A stretch of DNA of 64,000 nucleotides from Companilactobacillus bobalius (GTDB taxonomy: Bacteria > Bacillota > Bacilli > Lactobacillales > Lactobacillaceae). The notes beneath the pieces are model-generated. The model was given only the letters and a program-made list of their open reading frames with translations. It did not search any database and was not told the DNA's origin. The DNA is taken from assembly GCF_009764355.1 (NCBI RefSeq), contig NZ_LNUA01000076.1, forward strand, positions 124,001-188,000, read 5' to 3'. The position numbers and the translations under genes were made by a program. Positions 9,979-19,052 of this stretch are shown piece after piece (position 1 is the first letter of the stretch; the number at the start of each line of letters is the position of its first letter).

Positions 9979-10160
9979 ATTGGTCTATATAATGTATACC
10001 AATATTTATAATCGGTACATACCATATATACCATTTATAAAAAATATTAAAGATTTCTTGACATAATGATAATAGATTAGTATTCTAGTCATTGTCGCAA
10101 GGTGATGAGTACAGTTCAAATGAACTATACCATTTATAATAAATTAAACTATACCAATTA
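9979..10160 (+). promoter_or_regulatory. glmS promoter with repeated TATACCA boxes (NagR-like operators)
   Basis: A good vegetative promoter is present: TTGACA at 10058-10063, a 17-nt spacer, and TATTCT at 10081-10086. Around it are several copies of a TATACCA-type box: an inverted pair at 9979-10003 (ATTGGTCTATA with TATACCAAT), ATATACCATT near 10025-10034, and two direct AACTATACCA copies in the 5' leader at 10123 and 10148. A perfect-arm palindrome AGTTCA-AA-TGAACT precedes the third box. The box resembles the operator of GntR-type NagR regulators that control glmS and nag genes in other lactic bacteria. I see no glmS ribozyme core. Confidence 0.6.
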
Positions 10161-10178
10161 AGAAAGGCTATAATTATT

Positions 10179-11990
10179 ATGTGTGGAATTGTCGGAGTAA
10201 TTGGAAATAATAATACAACTGATATTTTATTAAATGGATTGGAAAAACTTGAATATCGTGGCTATGATTCAGCTGGTATTTACGTTAATAATCAAACAGG
10301 TAAAGACTTCTTGGTTAAAGAAGTTGGTAAAATAAGTGAATTAGAAAATGCCGTTACGAGTGATGTTCAAGGCCTAGCCGGAATCGGACATACTAGATGG
10401 GCAACACATGGAAAGCCAACAATTGAAAATGCTCATCCTCATTTCTCAGAAGATAACCGTTTTTATCTAGTACACAACGGTGTTATCACTAACTATGCTG
10501 AGTTGAAAAATGAATATTTATCTGACTTTAAATTCGAAAGTCAAACTGATACAGAAGTAGCCGTACAATTGGTTGACTACTTTGCTAAGAAGGGTATGGA
10601 TGGCGAAGCAGCCTTCCGTAAAGCTCTAAGCCTAATTGAAGGCTCATATGCCTTTGCTATGATCGACAAAGAAGAACCAGATCGTATTTTTGTCGCTAAA
10701 AATAAGAGCCCACTTCTAATTGGATTAGGTGATGGTTTCAACGTTATCTGTTCCGATGCTATGGCTATGCTTGATCAAACTCATAAGTTTGTTGAAATTC
10801 ATGATGGCGAAGTTGTTATCTTGAAGAAGGGTTCAGTTGAAATTAGTAAGATTGATGGTACTAAAGTTCAAAGAGATCCTTATACTGTAAATATTGATGA
10901 AAATGATATTTCTAAGGGTACATATGATCACTACATGTTGAAAGAAATCGATGAACAACCCAATGTTATGAGAAAGATTTCTAAAAATTATATCAACGAT
11001 GATGGTTCTTTAAATGTTGAACAAGATTTATTGGATGAAATCAAGCAGGCCGATCGTTTGTATATTGTTGCTGCTGGAACTAGTTATCACGCTGGCTTAG
11101 TTGGTCGTAATATCTTTGAAAAGATTGCTGACGTACCAGTAGATGTTGAATTGGGTAGTGAATTTGGTTATCATATGCCAAAACTTTCTAAGAAACCATT
11201 CTTTATTTTCTTATCACAAAGTGGTGAAACAGCTGATAGTCGTCAAGTATTGGTTAAAGTTAATGAGATGAAGTTACCGAGTCTAACAATGACAAACGTG
11301 GCCAACTCAACTCTTTCTAGAGAAGCTACTTACACAATGGAATTGTTAGCTGGACCAGAAATTGCCGTTGCCTCTACAAAAGCCTATACAGCACAAATTG
11401 CTGTTGAAGCAGTATTGGCTAAAGCTTTGGGTGAAGCCAAAAATCTTCAAATTGCTAAAGAATTTAATTTGAAAGAACAATTAGCTTTGGCTGCTAATGG
11501 TATTCAAACAATCGTTGACGAAAAAGATAAAATTAAAAAGTTAACAGCCGATTACTTAACAAATAAATCCGATGCTTTCTATATTGGTAGAGGTGTCGAT
11601 TATGCCTTATCTCTTGAAGCCGCTCTTAAATTGAAAGAAATTTCTTATATTCATGCCGAAGGCTTTGCTGCTGGAGAATTGAAACACGGAACAATTGCTT
11701 TGATCGAAAAGGATACACCAGTTTTTGCTTACGTAAATGATGGAATTGATGCTAGCCATACTCGTGGTAATATTCAAGAAGTTGAAGCCCGTGGAGCACA
11801 TGTTTTGGTAATTGCTAGTCAAAAGTATGCTGAAGCTGGAGACCAAATCATTATTCCGGAAATTGATGAATTGATTTCACCAATCATCAGTATCGTACCA
11901 GCTCAACTGATTGCTTATTATGCAAGTTTGGCACGTGGTAATGATGTTGATAAACCTCGTAACCTTGCAAAAAGTGTGACAGTAGAGTAG
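10179..11990 (+). CDS. glmS: Glutamine--fructose-6-phosphate aminotransferase (isomerizing) GlmS
   Basis: Makes glucosamine-6-phosphate from fructose-6-phosphate and glutamine, the entry step to amino sugar synthesis. The protein is 603 residues, the family norm. The N-terminal nucleophile amidotransferase domain starts MCGIVGVIG with the catalytic Cys2, then TRWATHG and HNGVITN. Two SIS sugar-isomerase domains follow, with SYHAG and SQSGETADS in the first. The C terminus reads LAKSVTVE, matching the conserved end that closes the active site. ATG at 10179 has AGAAAGG upstream. It is transcribed separately from glmM, probably under amino-sugar responsive control. Confidence 0.97.
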   Translation: MCGIVGVIGNNNTTDILLNGLEKLEYRGYDSAGIYVNNQTGKDFLVKEVGKISELENAVTSDVQGLAGIGHTRWATHGKPTIENAHPHFSEDNRFYLVHNGVITNYAELKNEYLSDFKFESQTDTEVAVQLVDYFAKKGMDGEAAFRKALSLIEGSYAFAMIDKEEPDRIFVAKNKSPLLIGLGDGFNVICSDAMAMLDQTHKFVEIHDGEVVILKKGSVEISKIDGTKVQRDPYTVNIDENDISKGTYDHYMLKEIDEQPNVMRKISKNYINDDGSLNVEQDLLDEIKQADRLYIVAAGTSYHAGLVGRNIFEKIADVPVDVELGSEFGYHMPKLSKKPFFIFLSQSGETADSRQVLVKVNEMKLPSLTMTNVANSTLSREATYTMELLAGPEIAVASTKAYTAQIAVEAVLAKALGEAKNLQIAKEFNLKEQLALAANGIQTIVDEKDKIKKLTADYLTNKSDAFYIGRGVDYALSLEAALKLKEISYIHAEGFAAGELKHGTIALIEKDTPVFAYVNDGIDASHTRGNIQEVEARGAHVLVIASQKYAEAGDQIIIPEIDELISPIISIVPAQLIAYYASLARGNDVDKPRNLAKSVTVE

Positions 11991-12015
11991 CCTAAATTTA
12001 CATAATGGATATATA

Positions 12016-12045
12016 ATAGTCTTCGTAATGAAGGCTATTTTTTTA
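12016..12045 (+). terminator. Terminator after glmS
   Basis: A 9-bp stem (ATAGTCTTC with GAAGGCTAT), a GTAAT loop and a T run end glmS before the permease gene. Confidence 0.8.
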
Positions 12046-12072
12046 TTATAAAAATTATAGATTGGTGGTTTT

Positions 12073-13668
12073 ATGAGGAATAAAAAATTAAATTTGTTCT
12101 CAACAGTAATGTTTGGGCTAAGTGCGATTATTGGTTCAGGTTGGATGTTTGGATCTAGTCAGGCAGCACAAATAGCCGGTCCAGCAGCAATTATTGCGTG
12201 GATTGTGGGAGCAGTTTTAGTAGCAATGATTGCAATGGTTTATGTCGAAATTGGGACGATGTTTCCGGAAGAGGGAGCTATGAGTCGATTTACAATGTAC
12301 ACTCATGGTTCGTTGTTAGGACATATTTTCTCATGGGCTAATTGGATTTCATTATTAGCTATTTTACCGATTGAAGCTGTGGCCTCGGTTCAGTACATGA
12401 GCACGTGGCCTTGGGAGTGGGCTAATTGGACGCATGGATTTATGAAGGGCGGACAACTTAGCACTCAAGGAATTATGATGGCAACAGTTATGTTGTTCAT
12501 TTTTACAATTATTAATTATTGGTCAGTTACGATTATGGCTAAATTTAATAATTTCATCTCTGTGTTAAAAGTAATCGTGCCAATTGTTACAATGATTGTT
12601 TTGGTTACGGCTCATTTTGATTTCAATAACATGGGGAGTTCATTCAGTGAATTTATGCCTAATGGTACTTCATCGATTTTCGTGGCAATTGGTAGTGCCG
12701 GAATTATTTATTCATATGTGGCTTTTCAAACGGTCATTAACTTGAGTAATGACATAAAGAAGCCGTCAGTTAATATTAGACGGGGAATCATTTTATCATT
12801 ATTGATTAGTGCTTTGATTTATATTGCGTTGCAGATTGTCTTTATCGGGGCATTGCCACAGTCAGTTATCAGTGGTGGATGGTCAAAAATTAACTTTAAT
12901 TCACCATTTGCTGATTTGGCTATTTTGTTGAATATCTATTGGTTATCAACTTTGGTCTACTTTACAGCCTTCATTTCTCCAGTAGGTAGTGGAATTGCTT
13001 TTGCTTCATCTGCAAGTAAATCATTATCTTCAATGCCTAAGAATAAGCATTTGCCTTTATTCTTAAGTAATTCAAATAATAAATACAATTCACCACGGAT
13101 AGCTTTAATGGTCGACTTTGTTGTTAGTTTTATCTTGATTCTACTATTCAAGAATTGGTCATTACTATCACGTGTGGTTGCAGCATCAACGCTGATTTCC
13201 TTGTTATCTGGTCCAGTGGTAGCAGGAAGTTTACGTAAAATGGGTCCGGAAATGAGAAGACCAACAAAAATTAAAGGAATGAAAATTCTAGCTCCAGTTG
13301 TTTTTGATTTAATTAGTTTGGCAATTTATTGGGCTATGTTCCCAACTACGGTCGAAGTTATTATAATCATTATTGTTGGATTACCAATTTACTTTGTTTA
13401 CGATTATCGCCGTGGGTTTAAAGAGTTTAAGCAGAAATTGTATGCCAGTCTCTGGTTGATAGTTCATCTGTTTGGTTTATCAATTATTTCATGGATTGGT
13501 GGATCAGATTTCGGTGGAATGAATTTGATTAAGTATCCAATGGACTTTGTTGTTATCTTGATTTTCTCAACTGTAATGTATTATTGGGCAACTCATTCAT
13601 TGTATTATTCTGGTTACTTCGATGATGCTAAAGAAATCAATTCAACTGTTAAGTTGGATAATAATTAG
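12073..13668 (+). CDS. APC family amino acid permease (possible aspartate:proton symporter)
   Basis: Integral membrane amino acid transporter of 531 residues with about 14 hydrophobic segments. The start FGLSAIIGSGWMFGSSQAAQ has the unwound GxG substrate motif of APC helix 1, and EEGAMSRFTMYTHG and AFQTVINLSNDIKKP are typical of the family. Length and the GWMFGS segment resemble the aspartate:proton symporter YveA more than the glutamate/GABA antiporters, but the substrate is inferred. ATG at 12073 is preceded by GGTGG. The VanZ-like gene starts 5 nt after its stop, so both probably share one transcript. Confidence 0.85.
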   Translation: MRNKKLNLFSTVMFGLSAIIGSGWMFGSSQAAQIAGPAAIIAWIVGAVLVAMIAMVYVEIGTMFPEEGAMSRFTMYTHGSLLGHIFSWANWISLLAILPIEAVASVQYMSTWPWEWANWTHGFMKGGQLSTQGIMMATVMLFIFTIINYWSVTIMAKFNNFISVLKVIVPIVTMIVLVTAHFDFNNMGSSFSEFMPNGTSSIFVAIGSAGIIYSYVAFQTVINLSNDIKKPSVNIRRGIILSLLISALIYIALQIVFIGALPQSVISGGWSKINFNSPFADLAILLNIYWLSTLVYFTAFISPVGSGIAFASSASKSLSSMPKNKHLPLFLSNSNNKYNSPRIALMVDFVVSFILILLFKNWSLLSRVVAASTLISLLSGPVVAGSLRKMGPEMRRPTKIKGMKILAPVVFDLISLAIYWAMFPTTVEVIIIIIVGLPIYFVYDYRRGFKEFKQKLYASLWLIVHLFGLSIISWIGGSDFGGMNLIKYPMDFVVILIFSTVMYYWATHSLYYSGYFDDAKEINSTVKLDNN

Positions 13669-13673
13669 AGTTA

Positions 13674-14192
13674 ATGGATAATAGTTTAAAAACAAAACAG
13701 AAATGGTTTTGGGGACTAGTAGTCGCAATTGAGGCAATTCTTTTTTACAGTTCTTCGATGACTTATAAAGAACAGACTTCAGTACCATTTTTAGAAAAAT
13801 ATTTAGCAGGTAAACCATTTTATAATGCTTTATCTAAAATTGGTTTTACCTACAGCGGCAAGTATCAATCCGTTGAGAATGATGGTTATTTTAAGTTTGT
13901 TGAATTCTTCATTCGAAAAGGCGCTCATTTTGGAATTTACTTGTTGTTAGGAGTTTTCTTGTGTTTAGCGTTATACACGTACTTCAAGAAGAACTTCGTT
14001 TTGATGATTTTTATTCCTTGGATGGTAGCGACTGGCTTAGCGGCGTTTGATGAATTTCATCAAGGTTTAACTGGTGGACGTACACCGTTAGTTGAGGATG
14101 TTATTTTGGATAGTACAGGTGCTTTAGTGGGGATTTTAATATTAGTGCTTGTTCTGTACTTAATTCGTCGACATGAATTTAAAAATAAATAA
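13674..14192 (+). CDS. VanZ-like family membrane protein
   Basis: A 172-residue membrane protein with four hydrophobic segments. The signature residues of the VanZ family are present: RKGAHFGIYLLLG in the second helix and DEFHQGLTGGRTPLVEDVILDSTGALVG near the C terminus, where Asp, His and Gln cluster. The first segment is followed by a 60-residue extracellular loop. VanZ confers low-level teicoplanin resistance in enterococci, but most chromosomal homologues have no known role, and nothing here suggests a glycopeptide cluster. The ribosome site is weak, consistent with coupling to the upstream permease. Confidence 0.82.
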   Translation: MDNSLKTKQKWFWGLVVAIEAILFYSSSMTYKEQTSVPFLEKYLAGKPFYNALSKIGFTYSGKYQSVENDGYFKFVEFFIRKGAHFGIYLLLGVFLCLALYTYFKKNFVLMIFIPWMVATGLAAFDEFHQGLTGGRTPLVEDVILDSTGALVGILILVLVLYLIRRHEFKNK

Positions 14193-14232
14193 AACTTTAT
14201 TAACCTGTGTTTACGGGTTGATAAAGTTTTTT
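14192..14232 (+). terminator. Terminator after the VanZ-like gene
   Basis: Long stem pairing AAACTTTAT-TAACC with GGGTTG-ATAAAGTTT around a 9-nt loop, followed by six Ts. Confidence 0.88.
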
Positions 14233-14313
14233 ATTTTGTCCAGAAGGGTGTATTCTCTATGTAAGATGTTTAAACATATAATTTGATGTCATCTTATAAA
14301 GGTGGTCAAAAAA

Positions 14314-15012
14314 ATGAAGACGAAAAAAATGTTTTTAACAAATGGTTTAGTATGGGGATGGATTTTGATCTTGGGGTTAGGCCAAATTGATATAGTTAAT
14401 GCATCCTCTAATGATAATAGTGATGTAGTGGAGAATGTGAATGCTACCAAACAAGACGAGAATATTGATACATCCTCGAATACGGTTCATGATTTCACGA
14501 TACATTTAGGTGATTCAGCTCCAATGTTGAAGGATTTTGTGAATTCAGACGGTGATAGACAAAAATTTACTAGATTAGATTTGACTAAAGTCGATTTAGC
14601 TAAAGAGGGTACTTATGATGTTGTAGTAAGTACAGCCAATGGAGAGAATGTTACAGTTCATTTGACCATTTTGCCTATTGCACCGGTAAAATCAACTGAT
14701 AATTCGAATACTGAGAATAAAAGTGATACAAAAATTGTTAATAAATCCAAAAATCATGTGCAGCCCTTAAAGACGACAGGGATGGTTATGTTTGGAACTG
14801 TTTATAAAGCTCCAGAAGTAAAAAAGGAAGCTGTAAAAGAGACAGAACAATCCCATTTTAAGGATAATTTAGTAAGCGCTCGCAGAAATCCAGCGAATAA
14901 TCTAAAAACTTTTCCACAAACAGGTAACGATAATGACATTAAAGTCCGTCTATTAGGCGTTGCACTGGGATTTTTAGCTTTGATCAATTTAGATTTTAAA
15001 AAATTCAATTGA
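14314..15012 (+). CDS. Small sortase-anchored surface protein (FPQTG motif)
   Basis: A 232-residue secreted protein with no recognised enzymatic domain. It has a signal peptide ending near IDIVNASS, an acidic linker, and one Ig-like beta module at about residues 55-115 whose DLAKEGTYDVVVSTANGE pattern is typical of bacterial surface Ig/DUF5011-type repeats. A lysine- and asparagine-rich stretch follows. The C terminus is a cell-wall sorting signal: KTFPQTG, a hydrophobic run (LLGVALGFLALINL) and a basic end. FPQTG departs from canonical LPxTG at its first residue. I use ATG at 14314, 7-8 nt after AAAGGTGG; a GTG at 14302 lies inside that site. Confidence 0.75.
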   Translation: MKTKKMFLTNGLVWGWILILGLGQIDIVNASSNDNSDVVENVNATKQDENIDTSSNTVHDFTIHLGDSAPMLKDFVNSDGDRQKFTRLDLTKVDLAKEGTYDVVVSTANGENVTVHLTILPIAPVKSTDNSNTENKSDTKIVNKSKNHVQPLKTTGMVMFGTVYKAPEVKKEAVKETEQSHFKDNLVSARRNPANNLKTFPQTGNDNDIKVRLLGVALGFLALINLDFKKFN

Positions 15013-15126
15013 GTTAAAGAAAATATCTTCTTTTATGGTTTATTTAGCCTACGGATATTGAAATACCGCGATTAGTTTGATAAAATTATATGCGGTTTAC
15101 AATAATCATGAAAGAAGGAAACAGAA

Positions 15127-15855
15127 ATGTCAGGACATTCAAAATGGCATAACATCCAAGGTAGAAAAAGCGCCCAAGATGCAAAACGTGGTAAAATCTT
15201 CCAAAAGCTGTCTCGTGAGTTATTCATGGCAGCTAAATCGGGTGGTGCCGATCCTAACGATAATGCTGCCCTTCGTTTAATCGTAGATAAAGCTCGTGCA
15301 GCTAATATGCCAAAGGACAACATCAAACGTGCCTTAGACAAGGCTGAAGGTGGCAGTGATGAACATTATGATGAAGTTACATACGAAGGCTACGCTCCAG
15401 GTGGAGTTGCAGTTCTAGTAGAAGCTTTAACAGATAACAAGAACAGAACTGCTTCTGCCGTACGTGTTGCATTTACCCGTAACGGAGGAAGCTTGGGCTC
15501 AAGTGGTTCAGTTGCTTACATGTTCGACCGTAAAGGTTACATTGTTTTGGACCGTACAAAGAATACTCAAGACGAAGATACTGTTTTGATGGATATCATG
15601 GACCTTGGTGCTGATGATCTACAAACATCAGATGACGCTTATGAAATCTATACTGAAGCTAAAGAATTTGCAGCCGTTCGTGATGGTTTGATCGAAAAGG
15701 GCTACGAACTTGCTGATTCAGAATTAACAATGATTCCTCAAAACACTACACCTGTTCCAGAAGAGAAAAAAGAACAATTTCAACATATGATTGATCAACT
15801 TGAAGATGATGAAGATGTTTCAGAAGTTTATACTGCTGCTGACGATGAAGAATAA
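15127..15855 (+). CDS. YebC/PmpR family transcription/translation regulator
   Basis: A 242-residue member of the YebC/TACO1 family, with the diagnostic start [22 protein letters not shown] and the acidic patch later in the protein ([16 protein letters not shown] at the C terminus). Older work describes members as DNA-binding regulators such as PmpR; newer work assigns YebC proteins to ribosome rescue at proline-rich stretches. The role here cannot be separated from sequence. The protein is full length. GAAAGAAGG precedes the start, and a strong bidirectional terminator follows. Confidence 0.95.
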   Translation: MSGHSKWHNIQGRKSAQDAKRGKIFQKLSRELFMAAKSGGADPNDNAALRLIVDKARAANMPKDNIKRALDKAEGGSDEHYDEVTYEGYAPGGVAVLVEALTDNKNRTASAVRVAFTRNGGSLGSSGSVAYMFDRKGYIVLDRTKNTQDEDTVLMDIMDLGADDLQTSDDAYEIYTEAKEFAAVRDGLIEKGYELADSELTMIPQNTTPVPEEKKEQFQHMIDQLEDDEDVSEVYTAADDEE

Positions 15856-15867
15856 GTTCTTTAACTA

Positions 15868-15903
15868 AAAAGACCGTAAACATTATGTTTACGATCTTTT
15901 TTT
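15868..15903. terminator. Bidirectional terminator between the YebC and RpiR genes
   Basis: Stem pairing AAAGACCGTAAAC with GTTTACGATCTTT around an ATTAT loop, with a T run on the plus strand and an A run on the other side. It serves the converging yebC-like and rpiR-like genes; the rpiR stop codon lies inside it. Confidence 0.88.
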
Positions 15904-16776
15904 GTCTTTAGGGATACTATCAAGGATGTCGTTAGAAGTTAGTTTATTATAGTTACTCTGCAATTTGATTAAATTCTTTTTGTATGATTGTGAGTAAACG
16001 ATGGCAAAGAGAGTATCCAGTAGATATTCAAAGGTGATTTGGGAAGCAAAAGTACTGACCTTAAAAATATCGTACTCGTTTTGAATGATGGAAATAGTTT
16101 GAGAGGCATATTGAATCATTTGACTGTCAGGATTACCTGTTATCAAGAGTGTAGGAACTTTCTGTTGTTTTAGAAATTTTATTAGATTCAAATAGTTGGA
16201 ACTATTACCAGTATAAGAAAGAAAAATTGCTAAGTCATTTTCATCCAAATTGACGGAAGTCCATGATTCATCACTGTATTCTTCAGCGATGATGGCAAAT
16301 TTATTAATCTTAACAAGTTTACTCTGAAAACCACGAGCTCGAATCTGAGTGTCACCAATTGCGAAGAGAACTAGACGTTTGCTTTCCATAATTTTGGCAG
16401 CAGCAGCGTTTAGTTCTTTTTCGCTTATTTGCGCTAAAGTTCTTTTTACAGCGTTGATAGTTAAGTCGGAAATGTTTTTGGCAATATCAAGGGCTGAGTC
16501 AGTCGAAGAAAAAGGAAAATTGGCATCGACATCATTTAGCTTGGTAATATTTTGTTGAACATCCTTACTGATGTCTTGTCGCATGGCTCGAAAGCCACTG
16601 TAATCTAATTTTTTGGCAAAACGGACAATCGCCGAATGGGATGTATAAGTTTTTGAGGCTAAAGTTTGAATTGCCATGGTCGAGACGGCATTAAGATTGT
16701 TTTCGATGTATTTAGCGATACGTTGTTCGTTATCGGTTAAATCATTAATATGGGTAATTCTATCTGAAAAAAGCAT
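15889..16776 (-). CDS. RpiR/MurR family transcriptional regulator with SIS domain
   Basis: A 295-residue regulator with an N-terminal RpiR helix-turn-helix (residues 1-75, with AIQTLASKTYTSHSAIVRFAKKLDY, where the recognition helix lies) and a C-terminal SIS sugar-phosphate-binding domain (LFAIGDTQIRARGFQSKL; FLSYTGNSSNYLNLIK). Such proteins sense phosphosugars. It is divergent from two Gfo/Idh dehydrogenase genes and is the likely regulator of them. The start at 16776 (MLFSDR) has AAGGAGAT 6 nt upstream. A further in-frame start at 16821 would add 15 residues with no ribosome site. An AACATAATGTT palindrome at 16817-16827 lies in the shared intergenic region and could be an operator. Confidence 0.88.
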   Translation of the reverse strand: MLFSDRITHINDLTDNEQRIAKYIENNLNAVSTMAIQTLASKTYTSHSAIVRFAKKLDYSGFRAMRQDISKDVQQNITKLNDVDANFPFSSTDSALDIAKNISDLTINAVKRTLAQISEKELNAAAAKIMESKRLVLFAIGDTQIRARGFQSKLVKINKFAIIAEEYSDESWTSVNLDENDLAIFLSYTGNSSNYLNLIKFLKQQKVPTLLITGNPDSQMIQYASQTISIIQNEYDIFKVSTFASQITFEYLLDTLFAIVYSQSYKKNLIKLQSNYNKLTSNDILDSIPKDKKRS

Positions 16777-16946
16777 AAGCAGATCTCCTTCTAAACTGAT
16801 TATACCGAATCCATTGAACATAATGTTTATGAGATTGGTGTAATTGATACTTATCTTTGTTCATAATGACCAGTTTCAAGTCAAAAGGTTATCAATTTGG
16901 TCTTTTGCCTGTAGAGTGTGTTTATGGATAAAGGGAGGAATCAATT

Positions 16947-17987
16947 ATGAAAAAATTGACTATCGCATATATTGGGAATGGTAAAAGTGCTAACCGTTAT
17001 CATCTACCATTTTCATTAAAATTAAAGGATCAAATTAAAGTAAAGACAATCTACGCTCGTCACATCAGCCATGATGTTTGGAAGAGGATTGACGGAATCA
17101 ATTATACGACTGATATAAATGATATTTATAATGATCCAGAAATTCAATTAGTGGTTTTGTCAGTCCCAGCTGAAGCACATTATAAATTAGCAAAAGAAGT
17201 ACTCAATCATAATAAGAATGTATTGGTAGAAAAACCATTTACAGAAACAGAAGCCCAAGCCAAAGAATTATTTCAATTGGCAAATGATAAACATCTATTG
17301 ATTCAATGTTATCAAAATCGTCGTTACGATTCAGATTTCTTAACTGTTCAAAAAGTGATTGAAAGTGGAAAACTTGGGGATATCTTGGAAGTTGAATCGA
17401 CCTATGATTATTTCCGTCCTTATGTTCCTGAAGGCGAAAAACAATTTTCAGTTGGTCATAGTTTCTTGTATGGTCATGCCTGCCATACCTTGGATCAAAT
17501 TATTTCATATTTTGGCAAAGCAGATAAAGTTCACTACGATGTTCGTCAACTATTAGGTGAAAATCGCATGAACGATTACTTTGATATTGATATGTATTAC
17601 GGAATTATGAAGGTTTCAGTTAAGTCGAGTTATTTCAGATTAGTACCACGTCCTAGTTTTACGGTTTATGGTAAAAAAGGTGTCTTTGTGAAACAGGATA
17701 TGGATCGTCAAGAAGTTGATTTGAAGCATTTTTATATGCCAGATCATGATGATTTCGGTATTGATCGTCCAGAGGATTATGGAACTTTAACTTATTTAGA
17801 TGATAACGATCAATATCATCAGGAAAAAGTTGTTTCTGAAGTTGGCGATTATAGTCGTGTCTATCAAGGACTATATGATGCTATCATCAACGGCAAGCCT
17901 AAGACAGTAAAAGATGAAGAGACTATTTATCAAATTCATATGCTCGAAATGGGTATAAATCAAATTACGGAAGAGGAAGGTAATTAG
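16947..17987 (+). CDS. Gfo/Idh/MocA family oxidoreductase (first of pair)
   Basis: NAD(P)-dependent sugar or inositol-type dehydrogenase of 346 residues. The Rossmann nucleotide site is IAYIGNGKSANRYHLPF, an unusual GNGKSA in place of the common GxGxxG/A. EKPFTETEAQAKELF carries the conserved EKP lysine, and the C-terminal half forms the open beta sheet. It resembles YvaA-type scyllo-inositol dehydrogenases in size and layout, but the substrate is not readable. AAGGGAGG precedes the ATG. The next gene, a second Gfo/Idh member, starts 1 nt after its stop. Confidence 0.87.
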   Translation: MKKLTIAYIGNGKSANRYHLPFSLKLKDQIKVKTIYARHISHDVWKRIDGINYTTDINDIYNDPEIQLVVLSVPAEAHYKLAKEVLNHNKNVLVEKPFTETEAQAKELFQLANDKHLLIQCYQNRRYDSDFLTVQKVIESGKLGDILEVESTYDYFRPYVPEGEKQFSVGHSFLYGHACHTLDQIISYFGKADKVHYDVRQLLGENRMNDYFDIDMYYGIMKVSVKSSYFRLVPRPSFTVYGKKGVFVKQDMDRQEVDLKHFYMPDHDDFGIDRPEDYGTLTYLDDNDQYHQEKVVSEVGDYSRVYQGLYDAIINGKPKTVKDEETIYQIHMLEMGINQITEEEGN

Positions 17988-17988
17988 G

Positions 17989-18966
17989 ATGAAATTAGCG
18001 ATATTTGGAGCTGGCATGATCGTCAAAGATTTCCTAACGATGATTCACGATATCCCTGAAGTGGAATTAACTGCTATTATGGGAACACCAAAAGATTTAT
18101 CAACTATGGAAGAATTGCAAAAAACTAATCAGATCAAGAAGATTTATACTGATGCAAAGGAGTGCTTAGCTGATCCAGAAATTGATACTGTATATGTGGC
18201 ATTGCCTAACTTTTTACATTATCAGTTTGCTAAAATGGCTTTGGAAGCTGGCAAAAATGTTATTTGCGAAAAACCATTTACATTGAATTCGATCCAATTA
18301 GTTGAGTTAAAAAAATTAGCTGAAGCTAAAAATCTAATTTTGGTTGAAGCAATTACTAATCAATACTTGTCTAATTATCAATCACTAAAACAAGCCTTAC
18401 CGGAGCTAGGATCTTTAAAGGTAATTGAATGCAATTATTCACAATATTCGCATCGTTATGACGCCTTTTTAGCTGGAAAAATCTTGCCAGTCTTTGATCC
18501 TAAAAAAGGTGGCGGCGCTCTAATGGATTTGAATATTTACAATATTCATTTTGTAATTGGTTTGATGGGTGCTCCTAAGGCAGTTCATTATTATGCTAAC
18601 GTAACGCGAGGAATTGATACTTCCGGTATTTTGGTACTCGATTATCCTGGGACAAAAGTGGTCTGCATTGCTGCTAAGGATTGTTCAGCTCAGGTTACTT
18701 CAACTATTCAAGGCAATAAAGGATCAATTGTTGTTGATGGACCAACCAATGTAATGAAGGATTACAGTGAACAACTAAATGGTGCTGAATCTGAACAGGT
18801 AGATAAAAAAATTCATTCTCATCGCATGTATGAAGAGTTTAAAACTTTCAATCAAATGATCAAACAACACGATATGAAAGCCGCTAAAGAAAGAATGCAA
18901 CACAGTATGACCGTTATGAACGTTGTCGATGCTGCATTGAAAGATTCAGGAATTAAATTAGGTTAA
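17989..18966 (+). CDS. Gfo/Idh/MocA family oxidoreductase (second of pair)
   Basis: A second, diverged NAD(P)-dependent oxidoreductase, 325 residues. Its Rossmann motif IFGAGMIVKDFL is canonical, with YVALPNFLHYQFAKMALEAGKNVICEKPFT containing the EKP catalytic lysine, followed by GGGALMDLNIYNIHF with the family's conserved active-site GGG.L.D.G-like segment. Two adjacent Gfo/Idh enzymes next to an RpiR regulator suggest a small sugar or cyclitol pathway. No transporter or kinase is beside them, so the substrate is unknown. A very stable terminator closes the operon. Confidence 0.87.
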   Translation: MKLAIFGAGMIVKDFLTMIHDIPEVELTAIMGTPKDLSTMEELQKTNQIKKIYTDAKECLADPEIDTVYVALPNFLHYQFAKMALEAGKNVICEKPFTLNSIQLVELKKLAEAKNLILVEAITNQYLSNYQSLKQALPELGSLKVIECNYSQYSHRYDAFLAGKILPVFDPKKGGGALMDLNIYNIHFVIGLMGAPKAVHYYANVTRGIDTSGILVLDYPGTKVVCIAAKDCSAQVTSTIQGNKGSIVVDGPTNVMKDYSEQLNGAESEQVDKKIHSHRMYEEFKTFNQMIKQHDMKAAKERMQHSMTVMNVVDAALKDSGIKLG

Positions 18967-18967
18967 A

Positions 18968-19012
18968 AATACTCTCAGTAATTGTAAAAAAGATTACTGA
19001 GAGTATTTTTTT
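18968..19012 (+). terminator. Terminator after the dehydrogenase pair
   Basis: A perfect 15-bp stem (18968-18982 with 18993-19007) and a T run. One of the strongest terminators in the window. Confidence 0.93.
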
Positions 19013-19052
19013 GCTTTTTTCTTCGTAATTTTTACCTGAAAGGGGGCATTTG

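Noticed and set aside
9979..10178. A glmS ribozyme
   Set aside because: The conserved ribozyme core and pseudoknot segments are not visible; repeated protein-operator-like boxes are.
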